Assembly (NCBI GenBank): GCA_011033025.1
Contig: WFMF01000005.1
Location: 806,001 to 870,000 of the forward strand
DNA: 64,000 nucleotides
Direction: 5' to 3'
From: Beroe forskalii
Taxonomy: Eukaryota; Ctenophora; Nuda; Beroida; Beroidae
Translations under genes and position numbers: made by a program
The notes under the pieces: generated by a model
Told to the model about the DNA's origin: nothing
Database searches by the model: none
Seen by the model: the letters and a program-made list of their open reading frames with translations, nothing else
In this document: positions 51,201 to 62,029 of the stretch, one piece after another
Layout: the number at the start of each line of letters is the position of its first letter
Position numbering within the stretch: the first letter of the stretch is position 1

Positions 51201-54200
51201 ATTGGTCGTTTCTGTATCATGAATATATTAAACCTTTTTTACATCTGGTTAAAGATGAAATTCATCGTACTGTACTACTGTATTGTTTACCTACTTGTTT
51301 AGTTTGCTGGAAGCCTCACTCTAGCCGCTCTAGCAGAGCCAATTACTTTGCTCTTATACTTACAAGAATTTGTGAATTATGACGGTATGAAACTGAATGA
51401 AAAGCAGTGATCATTGAAACTATTTATAGTAAGTTACCACCAATCTTGAGCCGATCGCATGTTCCGCTGATCGCTTTGAACTTGCTTTTAAACCCCCTGG
51501 TTGGATGATAGATGGAACATAATATAGTTTCTACCTACGTTAAGTAAATTTGGAATTTATCGTATTGAGGTATTGAAATTAAACAAAGAAAGCTTTCTTC
51601 CTTCTTCCCTGACTGATTTACTTCCTCTCAGGATCTGGTAGCAAAAGAAGAAGAGATAAACCTGCTGAAGGCTGAGTACAAACTGTCTCTGGATGAAAAC
51701 GCTACCGCTGCTACTGAACGGTACTACTACTTCCTATGCACATAGTTGTATTCTTAACTCACAGTATGTTTGATTCGATGATGAATTCATTTGATCAAAC
51801 AAGATGATCACGTTCAGGTTTATTTTATTTGAAGAATCGACGATGCATATTTTCGTTCCTTGTTTCTGTTGATAGTATTTTTTGTTTGTTACTACAGTAC
51901 ACAGTACATTCTATTTCGTGTTTTTAAATTCCATGTTACTACTACAATGAGGCACAAAATTACCCATTCCCCCAACGCTCAGAGAAGCAGAGCTCCAGAA
52001 AGCCAAGTTGGAAGAACTCCGGGTACTAAAAGAGAGCAGTGACCGGGAGATGGAGGAAGCATTGGAATCATCCCGAGCTAACGCTCTGGCAGTCCGGGAA
52101 GCATTGGAAGCAGAAGCTATCGCTGAGAAGCAATCCCTCACCGAATGTATGTTGTTTTGTTTTTATGATGGCGCTCTCGTGATCTTCCTGTGTGCTCTTT
52201 TATCTTTTTTATGTGTATTGTTTTAAAGTTTTAGTTTACAGAAATCTGTACATCGACGTTTATTGCATGAATGTACTGTATCTATTGATTTTATCCTTCG
52301 TATAAAACATTAAAGTGTATAAAATTAAAAAAGTGATGGAACTTTAACATTTATCAATCCATGCTCCAGTGCTTTTAAACTTTTAAACACCAACTTTATA
52401 TTGAATATTCGACTGATAATCACACATCACCACCCCTCTCCCAGTATACGAACTCCAGCTGTCTGCTCTGAAGGAAGACCGGGATGGCATGGAAACACAA
52501 CTCACACAGATGACAGACGAGGTAACACGGCTCAGAGACCTCATGGCAAACACTCAGGGCTCGCTCTCAGACTACGAGAACGAACGGAACTCCCTTAAGG
52601 TAGGAGGAGGAAGAGGGCTTTGTGTACCTACCAGAGCTTGTGTTATAACTTTAGAAGTCAGAGATATGTGTGTTAAAAGTGTACAGCCACAGTCAGTAAA
52701 AACAAAGCATGCAAACACTTTTCACTTGATCTATTCAAGCATGGAATGTTTTTACGGTAATTAATACCCATGTTTAAAGAAATCTGCGTTTTAGTAAGCT
52801 CGAGAGCTTTTATTGCTTTATTATTATTCAAATATTCGATATCTCGTCTAAAAGTATAAAATTAAAGCTTACTATCGCGCGCATTTTCAAAGGCAGGAAA
52901 TAAACTGTGTCCCAAATACAGGCAAGTTTGGCAGAGAACCAAGAACGGCTCGAGATCCTTCATGGTGAATTGAAGGACAAAATAAGCCTCCTCCATTCCT
53001 TACGGGTTAGTTTAGTGACCCTGTAGCTTCAATATTTTTCTGAAACTCACTGTACATAATAATTTTTTCTTAACAATGTTTGATTTTTTAATTGCGGCCA
53101 TTTTCCATTTCACCATGTAGACGCATTTATGGGCCGTCGGAATTCAAAGTTACGACATTTTTTACCAATCAGGAAGAATTTGATAAAGAAGTTTTTGAAC
53201 ACAACCTCACCAAACAACAAAGGGAACAGTATGCTGTTGACCAGGCAGCTTTGAAGCTCAAGGAACGGGATGATTTCTGGGCTAAGAAACTGAAGGAAGA
53301 ATTAGAAAGTCTACTATTCTAACTTTTCTTGACCAGATTAAGAACTAAATGCATCGTGATATACATGCAATAGATATTTGTCATCAATTCACCATTTTAA
53401 TCTTGATACATTGACGACACACTCGACTGCTTATCATTGTATTGTTCGTACAGACGTACGTGTTAGCTTAACAATAACACCACATTGACATTTTAATAAA
53501 CCAGGGAAGAGTTAGAAAGTCTAGAGCTAGAACTGATGAGGAGACAGTCCCAAAGTAGGAACTCTGAAATCAAGAAAATCAAAGACTCGCACTTACAAGA
53601 GTTCTCGGAGGCTGAAATGGCGTGGAAGGAAAAGGCGGACGCCCTACAGGCTAAGGTACGCTGATACACTGATTACTGATTGTATAGTCAGCTTGTTGAC
53701 TTGTTAACAGTCAACTTAATTAACAATTAAATTTTGGTATAAAATGTATATATGGACCTTCGCTTTCTAAAAATACGCACAAAAAACTTTGGTTCTTTGC
53801 TTGTGTTCCGTGAAATTGGCCCCCGCCATGATAGAATTAGAAACTAGTTAGTAGTTACAAACCACAGTAATATGATGGATTGCAGCGACCACAAGATGTA
53901 CAACCTGTGTATATCTACACGCACATATTTCCCTATATACGCAGCAATATTTACATGATGTATAGTAGAAAGTCAGTTCCATTGCCGCTAAAGTTACGCT
54001 CACACACAGTACAAGCATGCCATGCTTGATGATGTTTAATAATTTTGACCCAACCATCATTCATACAATACGTGCAACAGCAACACAGAAACTTGGTGTA
54101 TTTGCTACACATTGCTAATGTTTGAACATCGAGCACAGATGAAGTAAAATGAATCCTTGCTGGGTGCACTATAGGTTGTCAATCCTGGTCTAACTGAGAC

Positions 54201-57200
54201 CGAGGACAAATGACCATATTGATATGATTATTCTCTGGAAATGGTGCTTAACCCTTGACGATTGTTTGGTCTTCTGAGAAACTAAGCAATGTGTTACCCT
54301 TGGCCTCTACAATATGAGCGTGGTATTGGGTTTGTCGGTTATTCGATACCAAATGGTAATCTTCGGTAAATTGGTTTTGATCCAATTGGGTTGCCATGGA
54401 ACGCCCATATATGGAATAATTGCCTGCTAAACTCAATGAAAAGTACCAATGTAGTAAGCACTGTGTGTGGCGCGCATTTTCCGCGCGCGTTATTTAACCA
54501 CATGTTTTGAAAATCACACCCCGCCAACGCACACGCATTTCAAATATTTTGATCTTCTCTTCATACTTGATTCAAATTTGTCATGTTGAACCGGGTTACA
54601 TACTATCTGGCCATATTTGAATGGTTCTCCATTCTTGAATACGGAAACATTGCACAGAATAAATGAATTCTGGTCCATTCGAATATGTACTGAACAAAAT
54701 TCCGTTTTCCGATACCCATGATAGCACCCATAAATCGTAGAAGCAAATATGCAATTATGCAATACAATACCCCCAAATTTGCATCATATTTCGGAAGGAT
54801 ATTCCGCTCTGAATGTTAGGAAAATGACAGTACTTGAGTTATATAAGCTAAGTAAATATGAGTGCAGGTTGCCCAAATTTACGAATTCATCGTTTCAGGT
54901 GAAAGACCTAGAAAAGCAGGTGAACCTGATGAACATAGAGTGTCTGAAGAAGGAAATGAGTCTGAACGAGCAGAGCAAGTCAGAGTACGAGGAACTAACT
55001 GCTAAGATGCAGCAACTGAAGGCTGATCACGCGGAAAACATCCGTGAGATCGAGGCAGAACACCAGGAGGCTATCAAGAGACTGGAAGAGAGCATGGCAA
55101 GGGATGCTAAGACTCTGGAGGATAAGATCGTCTTCCAACATCGGCAGAACATGCACGAGATGACCAAGGCTCACAAGTTGTCTGTCGATGCTCTGAAGGA
55201 ACAGTTGGAACAGAAGAGGGTCATGGATCTCAACGCGTTCAAGCACACAGCTAGGAAGGAACTGGGTGAGTGCTGCTCGGTAGCTTTACAGGGTTACAGT
55301 CACTGTCTCCTTGTTTGACTATCTAGATTCCGTCTGACTAGACGCTGAAGAGAAGTAAATTATTTGTGGCTATGTATGACTCGGAAATGTTTCCATTTTA
55401 GTTCATATTTGGCAGATCAGTTAGCAGATTAACTTACCACGATTTCCATTTCGTTCAGAAAATCAGCTAACGAAGTGTAAGAAAGAAAACGCCGAGCAAA
55501 CTGAGTTGAGACTACACGAGCTATTCATCCCAAATAAATTCACCTCAGAGGGAACTGGAAATGGCATATCAAGGTATGTGCCCGGGGACTTTGTATCCCA
55601 GCGGCAAAACACTGCCGACCTGCAAGAAAGAAAACAGTGGCAAAACACTGCCGACCTACACTTTGTGACTCCCAGTATGCAAAACACTGAAGATCTGCCA
55701 GAGGGAATCCCAGTGGCAAAATACTGCCGATCTGCCACTTAGTATCCCAGTGGCAAAACACTGCCGATCTGCCACTTAGTATCCCTAGTGGCAAACAACT
55801 GCCGGTCTGCCACTTTCAGAGTGGCGACAAGTCGATCTTCACACGACGTCATTTTCAGGGAAAGTAGGCGTAGCCAGCAGCTAATTTGAACATGAGCTGA
55901 TGACAGATTTACCAAATTAAAGATTAGATTTTGAAAAGTACACCATTTTGAACGGCATCAAAGTTTGACTTAAAATTGTTTGCCGGTGTTGAAATTTTAG
56001 TCTGTAAAAGTGTAAATAACTCCCAGAGGGACAAAAACTCGAATATCATTTTCAAATGACGTATCCTCTCTCAGAATGGCAGTCATTGGTAGATGAAAAC
56101 AGTCATCTTTCGTATCGTTTTATGATCTCGTGATTACATAGCATAATTGGGCCCTCTAGATGATGTACTAAGCACATGTTTAAACATGGTCTAACGGTAT
56201 CTCACTCAGATATTGACCAGTCAGTATGCAAAGATGCGATTTGACTGTAAATTTGGCGTGCTGATTGGCATATCAGACATATTCAGGATCCCATAGACAA
56301 GAAATTATATTCCAATGTTGATAATATGCGTCCTTTGAAAGTTGGGATCGAGCCATCGGGCTTGAATATTATTCATTATTACAGTTGTTCAGTATATTAT
56401 GTCGGAGCTGCGTTCTTTTACTAGCTTGATGTTGAAAAAGGTGTGTAGTCGTTGCTTTAATTTAATAAGAAACTTTCTTGAGAATATATCACAAGCTACT
56501 ATACTATTATTTCTTTTCATTTGCCTTCACCCCCAATCCCGCCTCAGATGAAGAGCACAACAGAGCGTATAGATGAGCTGCAAAACGTGCTGACAGACAA
56601 ACGTCTGGAGCTGAAGGACCGACAGGGTGAGGTGATGGAACTCCAGAAACAGCTACACTCCATGAAGCTGGACTTCGAGGAGAAGTCAAAGGAGGTGATG
56701 GCTATCAAGCAAGAAGCTGTAATTCAGATCAAGTAAGTTGATTCAATAATAGTTCAAGTTTACATCAGCTCATGTTCAGGTTTATGTCCCATTTTACATC
56801 CCAGAAGTGAAAATATTATTTTTTGACGATATTTTGGCCAGGAGTTCATATCTTCACTTTTAAGGCCTTTTTCTCTGGAAGTTGTAAAACCTTTATTCTA
56901 TCGAATAAGAGAGTGGCTGATTTTCTTAGTAATCCATTTTGGGGCTGCGCCTTCTCACCAAGCTTTCAACACTGGTGAGTGTGAGACTTGGAGCTTAGTT
57001 GATAAAATTGGTTTTATTTTTGGATACACACAATAAGTCAAAATCAATCTTGGGTTGATGGTAACATAAGAAAGACTATAATTAAGACTATAATTGAATT
57101 TTGAACAGATCAACATAGTACGTATTGTTTATTAATCTTCTCGAGTTCTTGATAACTGCAATGACGACCTTGTGATTTATTATAAAAAGCAAGGCTTTTT

Positions 57201-60200
57201 CAGTTTCAGCAATTCTATTTTTCTCGATATGGCTTTTGCACCTTGCGCCTTTCAAGTATATCTTGTAATTTTATTGTGGTCCTCGGATTGGGATCTAATC
57301 AAGGGCTATGACGCGACCATGCCAGTACTTAACAAAGATCTTGGGACCACTGAACCTGTTGACATTGAAAAGCTACCCGGATCTGCTGAGATCGAAGCCC
57401 CATTGTAGCCGTCTTGGACCCCAACACACCTACGATTCCCCTGAAATCACTAGTTTCACTGCTGTGAACGTTGAGGTGTGCTTGCAGTACTGCACCCACT
57501 CGTGGGACTGCAAGCTGTTCTCCTTCCACTTCGCTTCACAGCAATGCTACCTCCTCAGGAAGGATTCCCGTGTTGCTGATCCAGGGGAGCGTGAGGAATA
57601 CGCCTGTTTCAGCATGTCCTGTCTCCAGTGTGTGGGGGATGCAGAGATCTGATCCATGGGCCTGTGATAGAATCATCATTCATTGTTAAGGAAGAGTATG
57701 AACTGTACATCACACACCCGGACATATGGTCGCTATGTTTGACTGTTGTCGAGTGTCAAGGTAAACCAGTGGTGGGGTGGGGCAATTGTTCAGTGGCGAG
57801 CAAATGGATCTTTTTACGGATAGAAAGGGTGAGCTTCAATACGCATAACGTGGTTCAAGTCCGTTCAGTTTCTAGACTTTCACAGACGTTAAAGTATGTG
57901 AGTTCGGGAACGTGTGGTTCTGTTTTACTACTGGGAAACCCCGGCCCCATATATATAGCCCAAGATACAACGTATAAACCAACGGACGTACATGGCCTTC
58001 CCGAGCAATCCTTTCTCATTTCGCCATCTGAGTCAACTGAATGCCTTTATTCTATCGAAAACTGGGTAAAGGTACAGTCGCAACAACACAAGAAATACTC
58101 GGACCAGAACAAGTTTCGAGTGAACCTGAAGCAGTTGTTCAGCGTTCGGATTTGGAAAGGCGGTGACCTGAGATGGACATGTCAGGACATTACCGTGGAG
58201 CATGGCAGGGTGGAGAACCCTAACAACCTGCCCTTTTTCTTGGAGGGAAGTGCCATGAGGATAGTATGTGATCGAGGGTACGGGGTGAGGTCGCTGGAGT
58301 ACTCCAACACCCAAGAGGTGGAGTGCCGGGAAGTGCTCCAGGTGGAGCCGTGTGAACTACCCTCCTGGGCAACTACTGGTACGATGACTAACCTAACCAA
58401 TGGTGCAGGACAAGCACTCCAGTCAGATCACTGGTCAAACCATCCAAGTCGAGGAACACAAGACAGATGGAAGAATGCAACTTTACATCCGCTTCCAAAT
58501 GTGACCCGTCGTAGTACAACTCCTTCAAACAGATCAGGAACTTGCAACTTCTCTCTCGTATATCCCTGCGTACTTCTGTCAATGATTTACCGGCAATTCA
58601 TCGAGTAATCTATTTTTATGTAGTCTAGCATCTCATGTTTTTTTGCCTGCACGTGCATAACTTTCTTTGGTGCTATGAAATTCGTTGGAGAAACGTAAAA
58701 CTTTAAAATCAATGGCGGATCAAGTAGTCCAGTGACCTTCTTTCCTGAGATGGGCCTCTAGTGCATAAAAACGCTTGTAATTTGTACCAATTAACAAACT
58801 GTAAAACATTTGTTTCCAGGTAAGGCGGTCCTTTAATCGGCCTATTCTAGATTCCAAACCTGTTAAACAGGTCTTACCTGTTTAAAATATGAAATTTTGG
58901 AAAATTTAAGGACATTTTGAATTTTTGCATGAAAGCATGATGCTAATTGAACTTTATCATCTGTAATGGTAATTTCATTATAATTCTGGAAAAACAAGTT
59001 TCTATAAATATTTTGTACTTTTTCGATAAGGAAATTATTTACTTCAGCTTTGATAAGGAAAATATTAACTTGCAGCTTCGCAAGCTAGTGTGTTTCATCA
59101 AAAATCACAAAGTAAAAGTATGCAAATGTTGGACCCCTTTCTGGATTTATCAATTTGGCGTTACCTAACATTCGGTCTTTGATGTAAAAACAAAAACTCA
59201 TCATATATTTGTGACTGTATTCATTTTCATTCAAGTTGTTATAAATTGAAATCATTTTGTTGGAAATAGTTGGTCATGTCCTAAATTGATCATTATGCGT
59301 ATCAGTGGTTGACTCTATATGATCATTGTCCACGTCTGTCTTCGATCTTCAGTATTCAGAACATTGATATTTGGTAACGCTGCACTGCCGCAATTCCCAT
59401 GATGAGCCACATCTCCTATATTGCACTTTCCATTATATACGTGACTGTTAGGTGTTTGAGTTATTGAATTATTGCAGAAAAACCGGTTTATCAGGAATTG
59501 GTATTTCATTACTCTAACGTTGTACAAATTAGATTAAATTCAGCAAAACCGGTTTTATCAGTTTTATTGCAAAGCTTTTAAAAGACCATTATTTTCAAAT
59601 TTCACTGCGTTAATGTTGTGGGAATTTGAGTCTAATTTTTGAGGTAAAATTAATACTTATCGTAAAGAGTAATTAAATTAGATTGTTAAGAATGGGATTT
59701 GCTGAATTGCGTTATTTCTTTTCTGCAATATTTCTGTTTGCCATGCAATCAGAATGTTGCAGGACTAAAACACAAATTTTTGAAGATACAAAATTACAAA
59801 ATATCTGAAAGTGCTTTATTTCAAAAAACGTGAAAAGAAACTGACGAGTTTACACCAAAGTGAAATGAGTGGGGTCCATCAGAAGTTCCTGAAGGAGGTT
59901 GACGAACTTAACTTCAAACATCAAAATGAGGTTCGGGTATAAAAATTAACTACGATTTCAAGTTCTTACCTTGTTGGGAAAAATCAGAGTTTAACATTAA
60001 CCTCTTCTATAATTTATGCTTCTCAATCTTCCTATGTACCGATGTACGATACTACGGAACGATTCCCTCAAAATTTCCCTATTTTAGCCTCCACTTGAAC
60101 CCCATTTCACGCGTCACCACAACTTAAACTCCCTTTATAAAGCGTTGTTCTAACCCCCGAGTTCCACTTCAGAAAGAAGATATCCGTCTCCAGATCCGAG

Positions 60201-61016
60201 AGCTCAACAACCAGCTGAAGATGGCCGATGAGAAGTACAACAGCAGACCCTCGAGACCGGAGGATATCAACAAGATAGAGGAGCTGGAGAACGCGATCCT
60301 CTTGTCTACCGAGCGCATCAAACATCTCATGGTAGGAGAAATGCTGCCAGGAGTTTCCTATCAGTTTCTAGGGGTAGAAACGCAATGACATAAAATTGCA
60401 TGAGGGTATAAGAGTTCCAAGGTCCTAGAGTTTATTTGAATAAGTATACCACTGCCACTTTTGACACCATTATTCATCGTATGATTGTCCAGGACGAGAA
60501 GAAGTTCTTTGAGTTGGAGCTGGTGAACAGGGAGTCTAACTACAATAAGATGTTCAGTACTGCTCCTAAAATCGGGGTTATCAACCCCATGAACGTCAAG
60601 ACCAAGGTTCGCATCCACCGTGTCTTCTTACGCATCCAATATCCGTCACTGGATTTCTTGATGAACTAATCTGTAAGCTTTTGACCCATTTCTACTAATT
60701 CCGTTAACCCCTCTTCTTCCGTCAGGTATCTAAGAAGAGCAGGTCAGAGACTGCCATGAAGCCGCCTGCCTCCTCCATGTCCCAGAAGAACGGTCTGACG
60801 GCCAACTCCTTCAGCTCGCCCATCCTCCCTAACACGAACAACAGAAAACCCCAGACCCTGGAACCCATCAACGACTCCCGGACCTCCTCCCTGGAGTCCA
60901 TAGTGGCTCAGACTATAAACCCGGGAAACGGGCCGGTAGTGGGGGGACCCGCTAGGAGGGTCATAAAGAACGCGTTCCTGGAGAACGCCTCAGACGCCGT
61001 GGTGCCACCTACCTAG
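39210..61016 (+). CDS. FAM184A: FAM184A-like coiled-coil protein
   Basis: Long coiled-coil protein of the FAM184 family (function poorly known). Exons: 39210-39302 (ATG at 39213), 39539-39625, 42685-42850, 43523-43716, 44267-44446, 44685-44822, 44979-45141, 46423-46604, 51632-51720, 51983-52146, 52445-52599, 52922-53005, 53173-53308, 53516-53655, 54899-55265, 55459-55573, 56385-56440, 56548-56732, about 59786-59930, 60173-60331, 60493-60606, 60726-61016. The N-terminal block LHLKMSKKIAQLTKVVYALN then TKNDEHDAHI matches human FAM184A almost exactly as recalled. The C-terminal block SRPEDINKIEELENAI, FFELELVNRESNYNKMF and IGVINP matches its conserved end. The middle is heptad-rich. A first non-coding exon is implied by the acceptor at 39209. 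The frame between 55573 and 56385 does not join cleanly (phase 2 against 1), and the acceptor near 59786 is weak. Confidence 0.85.
39940..40131. mobile_element. hAT-type MITE with 8-bp target duplication
   Basis: A 192-bp element with terminal inverted repeats CAGGGCCGTAA and TTACGGGCCTG. The 8-bp sequence CTTTCAAT is duplicated at 39932-39939 and 40132-40139. TSD length and CAGG..CCTG-type ends fit hAT. No coding capacity. It lies in the second FAM184A-like intron. Confidence 0.85.
40276..42216. mobile_element. TTAA-flanked element of 1.9 kb carrying a minisatellite
   Basis: Both ends have TTAA followed by AGGGGTTGGCAACTA (left, 40276) or its complement (right, ending 42216), as expected of a piggyBac-type target and TIR. 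Subterminal regions share 'gcgcgattgcgtcaca' against 'tgtgacgtcatcgcgc'-type inverted sequence. No transposase was found. The centre (about 40680-41480) is a G-rich array of diverged units of about 20 bp like GGGAGCCCGAGTTAGTATGG that grades into 'gtggagcccaggataag' units. Confidence 0.75.
43907..44256. mobile_element. hAT-type MITE inserted at a splice acceptor
   Basis: A 350-bp element with imperfect TIRs CAAGGTTGTTAAATACGT and ACGTATTTAACATCCTGG. The 8-bp target GTTCGTTC is duplicated at 43899-43906 and 44257-44264. The right copy is followed directly by AG and exon 44267, so it forms the pyrimidine part of that FAM184A-like acceptor. The interior has further TACGTATTT-type inverted motifs and the GC-rich 'gcgcgcgcattc'. 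Confidence 0.8.
46605..48021. other. Intron sequence without recognised features
   Basis: The left part of the 5 kb FAM184A-like intron. It has a short (GTC)n-like tract near 46800 and GC-rich patches ('ggcgcgcaacgaa' near 47390), but no exon or clear repeat boundary. Confidence 0.4.
48022..50328. mobile_element. Large foldback element with long inverted arms
   Basis: The left arm, about 48022-48842, and right arm, about 49436-50328, are inverted copies: 'ataatgaggaaccctacaag' on the left mirrors 'cttgtagggttcctcattat' on the right, and the inner ends mirror as well. Both arms contain an outward-reading open frame of 82-91 codons whose last 50 or more residues are identical (YEWDIHTVTVFGAGQNRSLP and on to FRGFFGKNTQ). 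Such conservation, at protein and DNA level, indicates recent or converted arms. The 590-bp spacer holds 'gattcgggttgattcgg' repeats and a diverged end of the GGGACAA MITE. No transposase was seen. Confidence 0.75.
50460..50826 (+). other. Acidic exon-like sequence next to the foldback
   Basis: After a good acceptor (acctgttgcag) the sequence reads VALTKYIQLRRIMAKASSNR followed by an acidic Ser/Asp/Glu run. After a frame change near 50600 it continues with LTEALNAAEAYAATEENEVV and a second acidic stretch to a stop at 50826. It does not resemble FAM184A and breaks that reading frame, so it is not one of its exons. It may be a fragment of another gene or a captured exon. Confidence 0.35.
53173..53655 (+). 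CDS. FAM184A: Two FAM184A-like exons with a repeat-bounded intron
   Basis: Exon 53173-53308 encodes EEFDKEVFEHNLTKQQREQY and on to DDFWAKKLKEELE; exon 53516-53655 encodes KSLELELMRRQSQSRNSEI and on to ADALQAK. The sequence GAAGAATTAGAAAGTCTA (53296-53313) recurs with one change at 53506-53523. The donor (gtctac at 53309) lies in the first copy and the acceptor (gagttag, 53515) in the second, and the join keeps the coiled-coil frame. An alternative acceptor at 53504 gives an early stop. Confidence 0.65.
55598..55815. repeat. 42-bp minisatellite after a donor
   Basis: About five diverged units with 'agtggcaaaacactgccgat' followed by 'ctgccacttagtatccc'. It begins about 25 bp after the proposed donor of FAM184A-like exon 55459-55573. 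Confidence 0.8.
57178..57192 (+). promoter_or_regulatory. Candidate TATA box of the nested intronless gene
   Basis: TTATTATAAAAAGCAAG lies about 45 bp before the ATG at 57229. A TATA box there would put transcription start near 57210 and leave a very short 5' UTR, consistent with an independent promoter for the nested gene. AT-rich introns give TATA-like matches by chance. Confidence 0.3.
57229..58608 (+). CDS. Intronless secreted PAN/CCP-like protein nested in a FAM184A-like intron
   Basis: ATG at 57229 opens with a signal-like peptide (MAFAPCAFQVYLVILLWSSD). A cysteine-rich block follows, CSRLGPQHTYDSPEITSF, VCLQYCTHSWDCKLFSFHF and QQCYLLRKDS, resembling a PAN/Apple fold. Near the end CQDITVEHGRVENP, GSAMRIVCDRGYG, VECREV and EPCE have the four-cysteine pattern of a CCP/sushi domain. 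The tail has NLT, NVT and NRS glycosylation sites and a hydrophobic end (FSLVYPCVLLSMIY), possibly a GPI signal. The frame changes twice: at a CCCC run (57398-57401) and a GGGGG run (57634-57638); the first and last parts share one frame. With corrected runs one ORF of about 460 residues results. It is a young retrocopy or an intronless gene. Confidence 0.65.
58609..59785. other. AT-rich intron remainder
   Basis: After the nested gene the FAM184A-like intron continues for about 1.2 kb. It contains inverted 'aaaccggttttatc' type motifs near 59470 and 59545, but no exon, repeat boundary or RNA gene was recognised. Confidence 0.4.
60493..61016 (+). CDS. FAM184A: Conserved C-terminal exons of the FAM184A-like gene
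   Basis: Exon 60493-60606 encodes DEKKFFELELVNRESNYNKM then FSTAPKIGVINPMNVKTK; exon 60726-61016 encodes VSKKSRSETAMKPPASS and a Pro/Ser/Asn-rich tail ending DAVVPPT at the stop 61014-61016. The FxLELVNRE.N.NK.F...P..GVINP block is the most recognisable signature of FAM184 proteins. Both junctions are canonical and in phase 0. Confidence 0.85.
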
Positions 61017-61017
61017 T

Positions 61018-61069
61018 CACGTGGTCTATGTCACGTGGTCTGGCAGTCACGTGGTCTGCCTGTCACGTG
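61018..61069. promoter_or_regulatory. Four CACGTG motifs in the 3' UTR region
   Basis: CACGTG lies at 61018, 61032, 61048 and 61064, each preceded by T or GT, just after the FAM184A-like stop codon. It is a tandem GTCACGTGGTCT-like array. The same hexamer recurs at 61891, 61912, 63512, 63531, 63550 and 63590. CACGTG is the E-box bound by USF/MITF/TFE-type bHLH-ZIP factors; binding here is untested. Confidence 0.55.
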
Positions 61070-61794
61070 ACATGTCAAGCTGTGCGGATGTGCTTTTTAA
61101 TGGTTTACCGAAGTTCGGAAGAAGATGATTTCGTAGTAGAGCTGTAGAATGGAAGAAGATGGCGTTTATATCAGTTGTACATAATGTAGATATATATGAT
61201 GTGTCAGATAGATTGTAAATAATACACGCATTGAGATCAACACATTTTTATGAAATTTCAAATATAAAAGAACGCATTAGATTTCAATTGAAAACAATTT
61301 AGCTTTGAAAATATTCCGATATCATTGAATTTATTGTTTGAGTTTGGTTGTTGTCATTCTGAGGAATCCTCTGGTTGTGTTTATTATCAAACATACAAAC
61401 GTGGCTTGATTGTTTCTCTCTGTGTGATTTTGTGCCCGGATTTATGTATTTGCCCCGGGAAATCAAGTCGTCCTGAGCTGTATAATCAACTTTTGAGCTG
61501 TCAATTTCAAGATTATGTAAGTAATTTTATTGCAGATTTATCCATAATGTTCTTCGATTTTGTATATATTTTCCAAACACCTGTGTAACTGTTTTTGTTT
61601 TCTACTTTAGTCGCAAAAGCGTTAAACAGATTCCTTGATTTTCAGAAGATAAAACTTACTTAGGTCCTGTTTTTTAGATTGATGACTTGGTAAGATTGTA
61701 TAGGGCCAGAAAGTGAGACATCCTTAATACTGTCCCTCTTATAAAAAGATGTTGATTATCTTATTTTGCTTTCTAAAATGACTTCTTGATACTC

Positions 61795-62027
61795 ATGCCT
61801 TCCTTCCCCCTAGCGACCATGTCCATGCTCTGTCTCCGCACGCCGTGCGGAGCTCGGCGGCGTCTCATTGGTGGACTGGCTCGTTCTCAGCACGTGACTA
61901 TCTTATCAGCCCACGTGACGTCATGGCAACGCCTGTCTCACGCGTTACCAGGGTGCATCACTTCCCCCCGCCTGCTCTCCATGGACCACAGAAACACTGC
62001 ACGGAACTCAGTCATGGATAGAATGGG
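61795..62027 (+). CDS. Probable first exon of a downstream gene, partly mitochondrial-like
   Basis: An open frame from about 61795 with an internal ATG at 61818 reads MSMLCLRTPCGARRRLIGGL and continues, rich in Arg/Ser/His/Leu with hardly any acidic residues, to SMDHRNTARNSVMDRMG. It ends at a strong donor (gtgagta). The composition suits a mitochondrial presequence. GC content is much higher than the flanks, as in promoter-proximal exons. No following exon was found before the window end and no family was recognised. Confidence 0.4.
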
Positions 62028-62029
62028 TG

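Noticed and set aside
53121-53172. Start of FAM184A-like exon at the tag after 53119
   Set aside because: Phase from the preceding exon would put the downstream coiled coil out of frame; the acceptor at 53172 keeps it.
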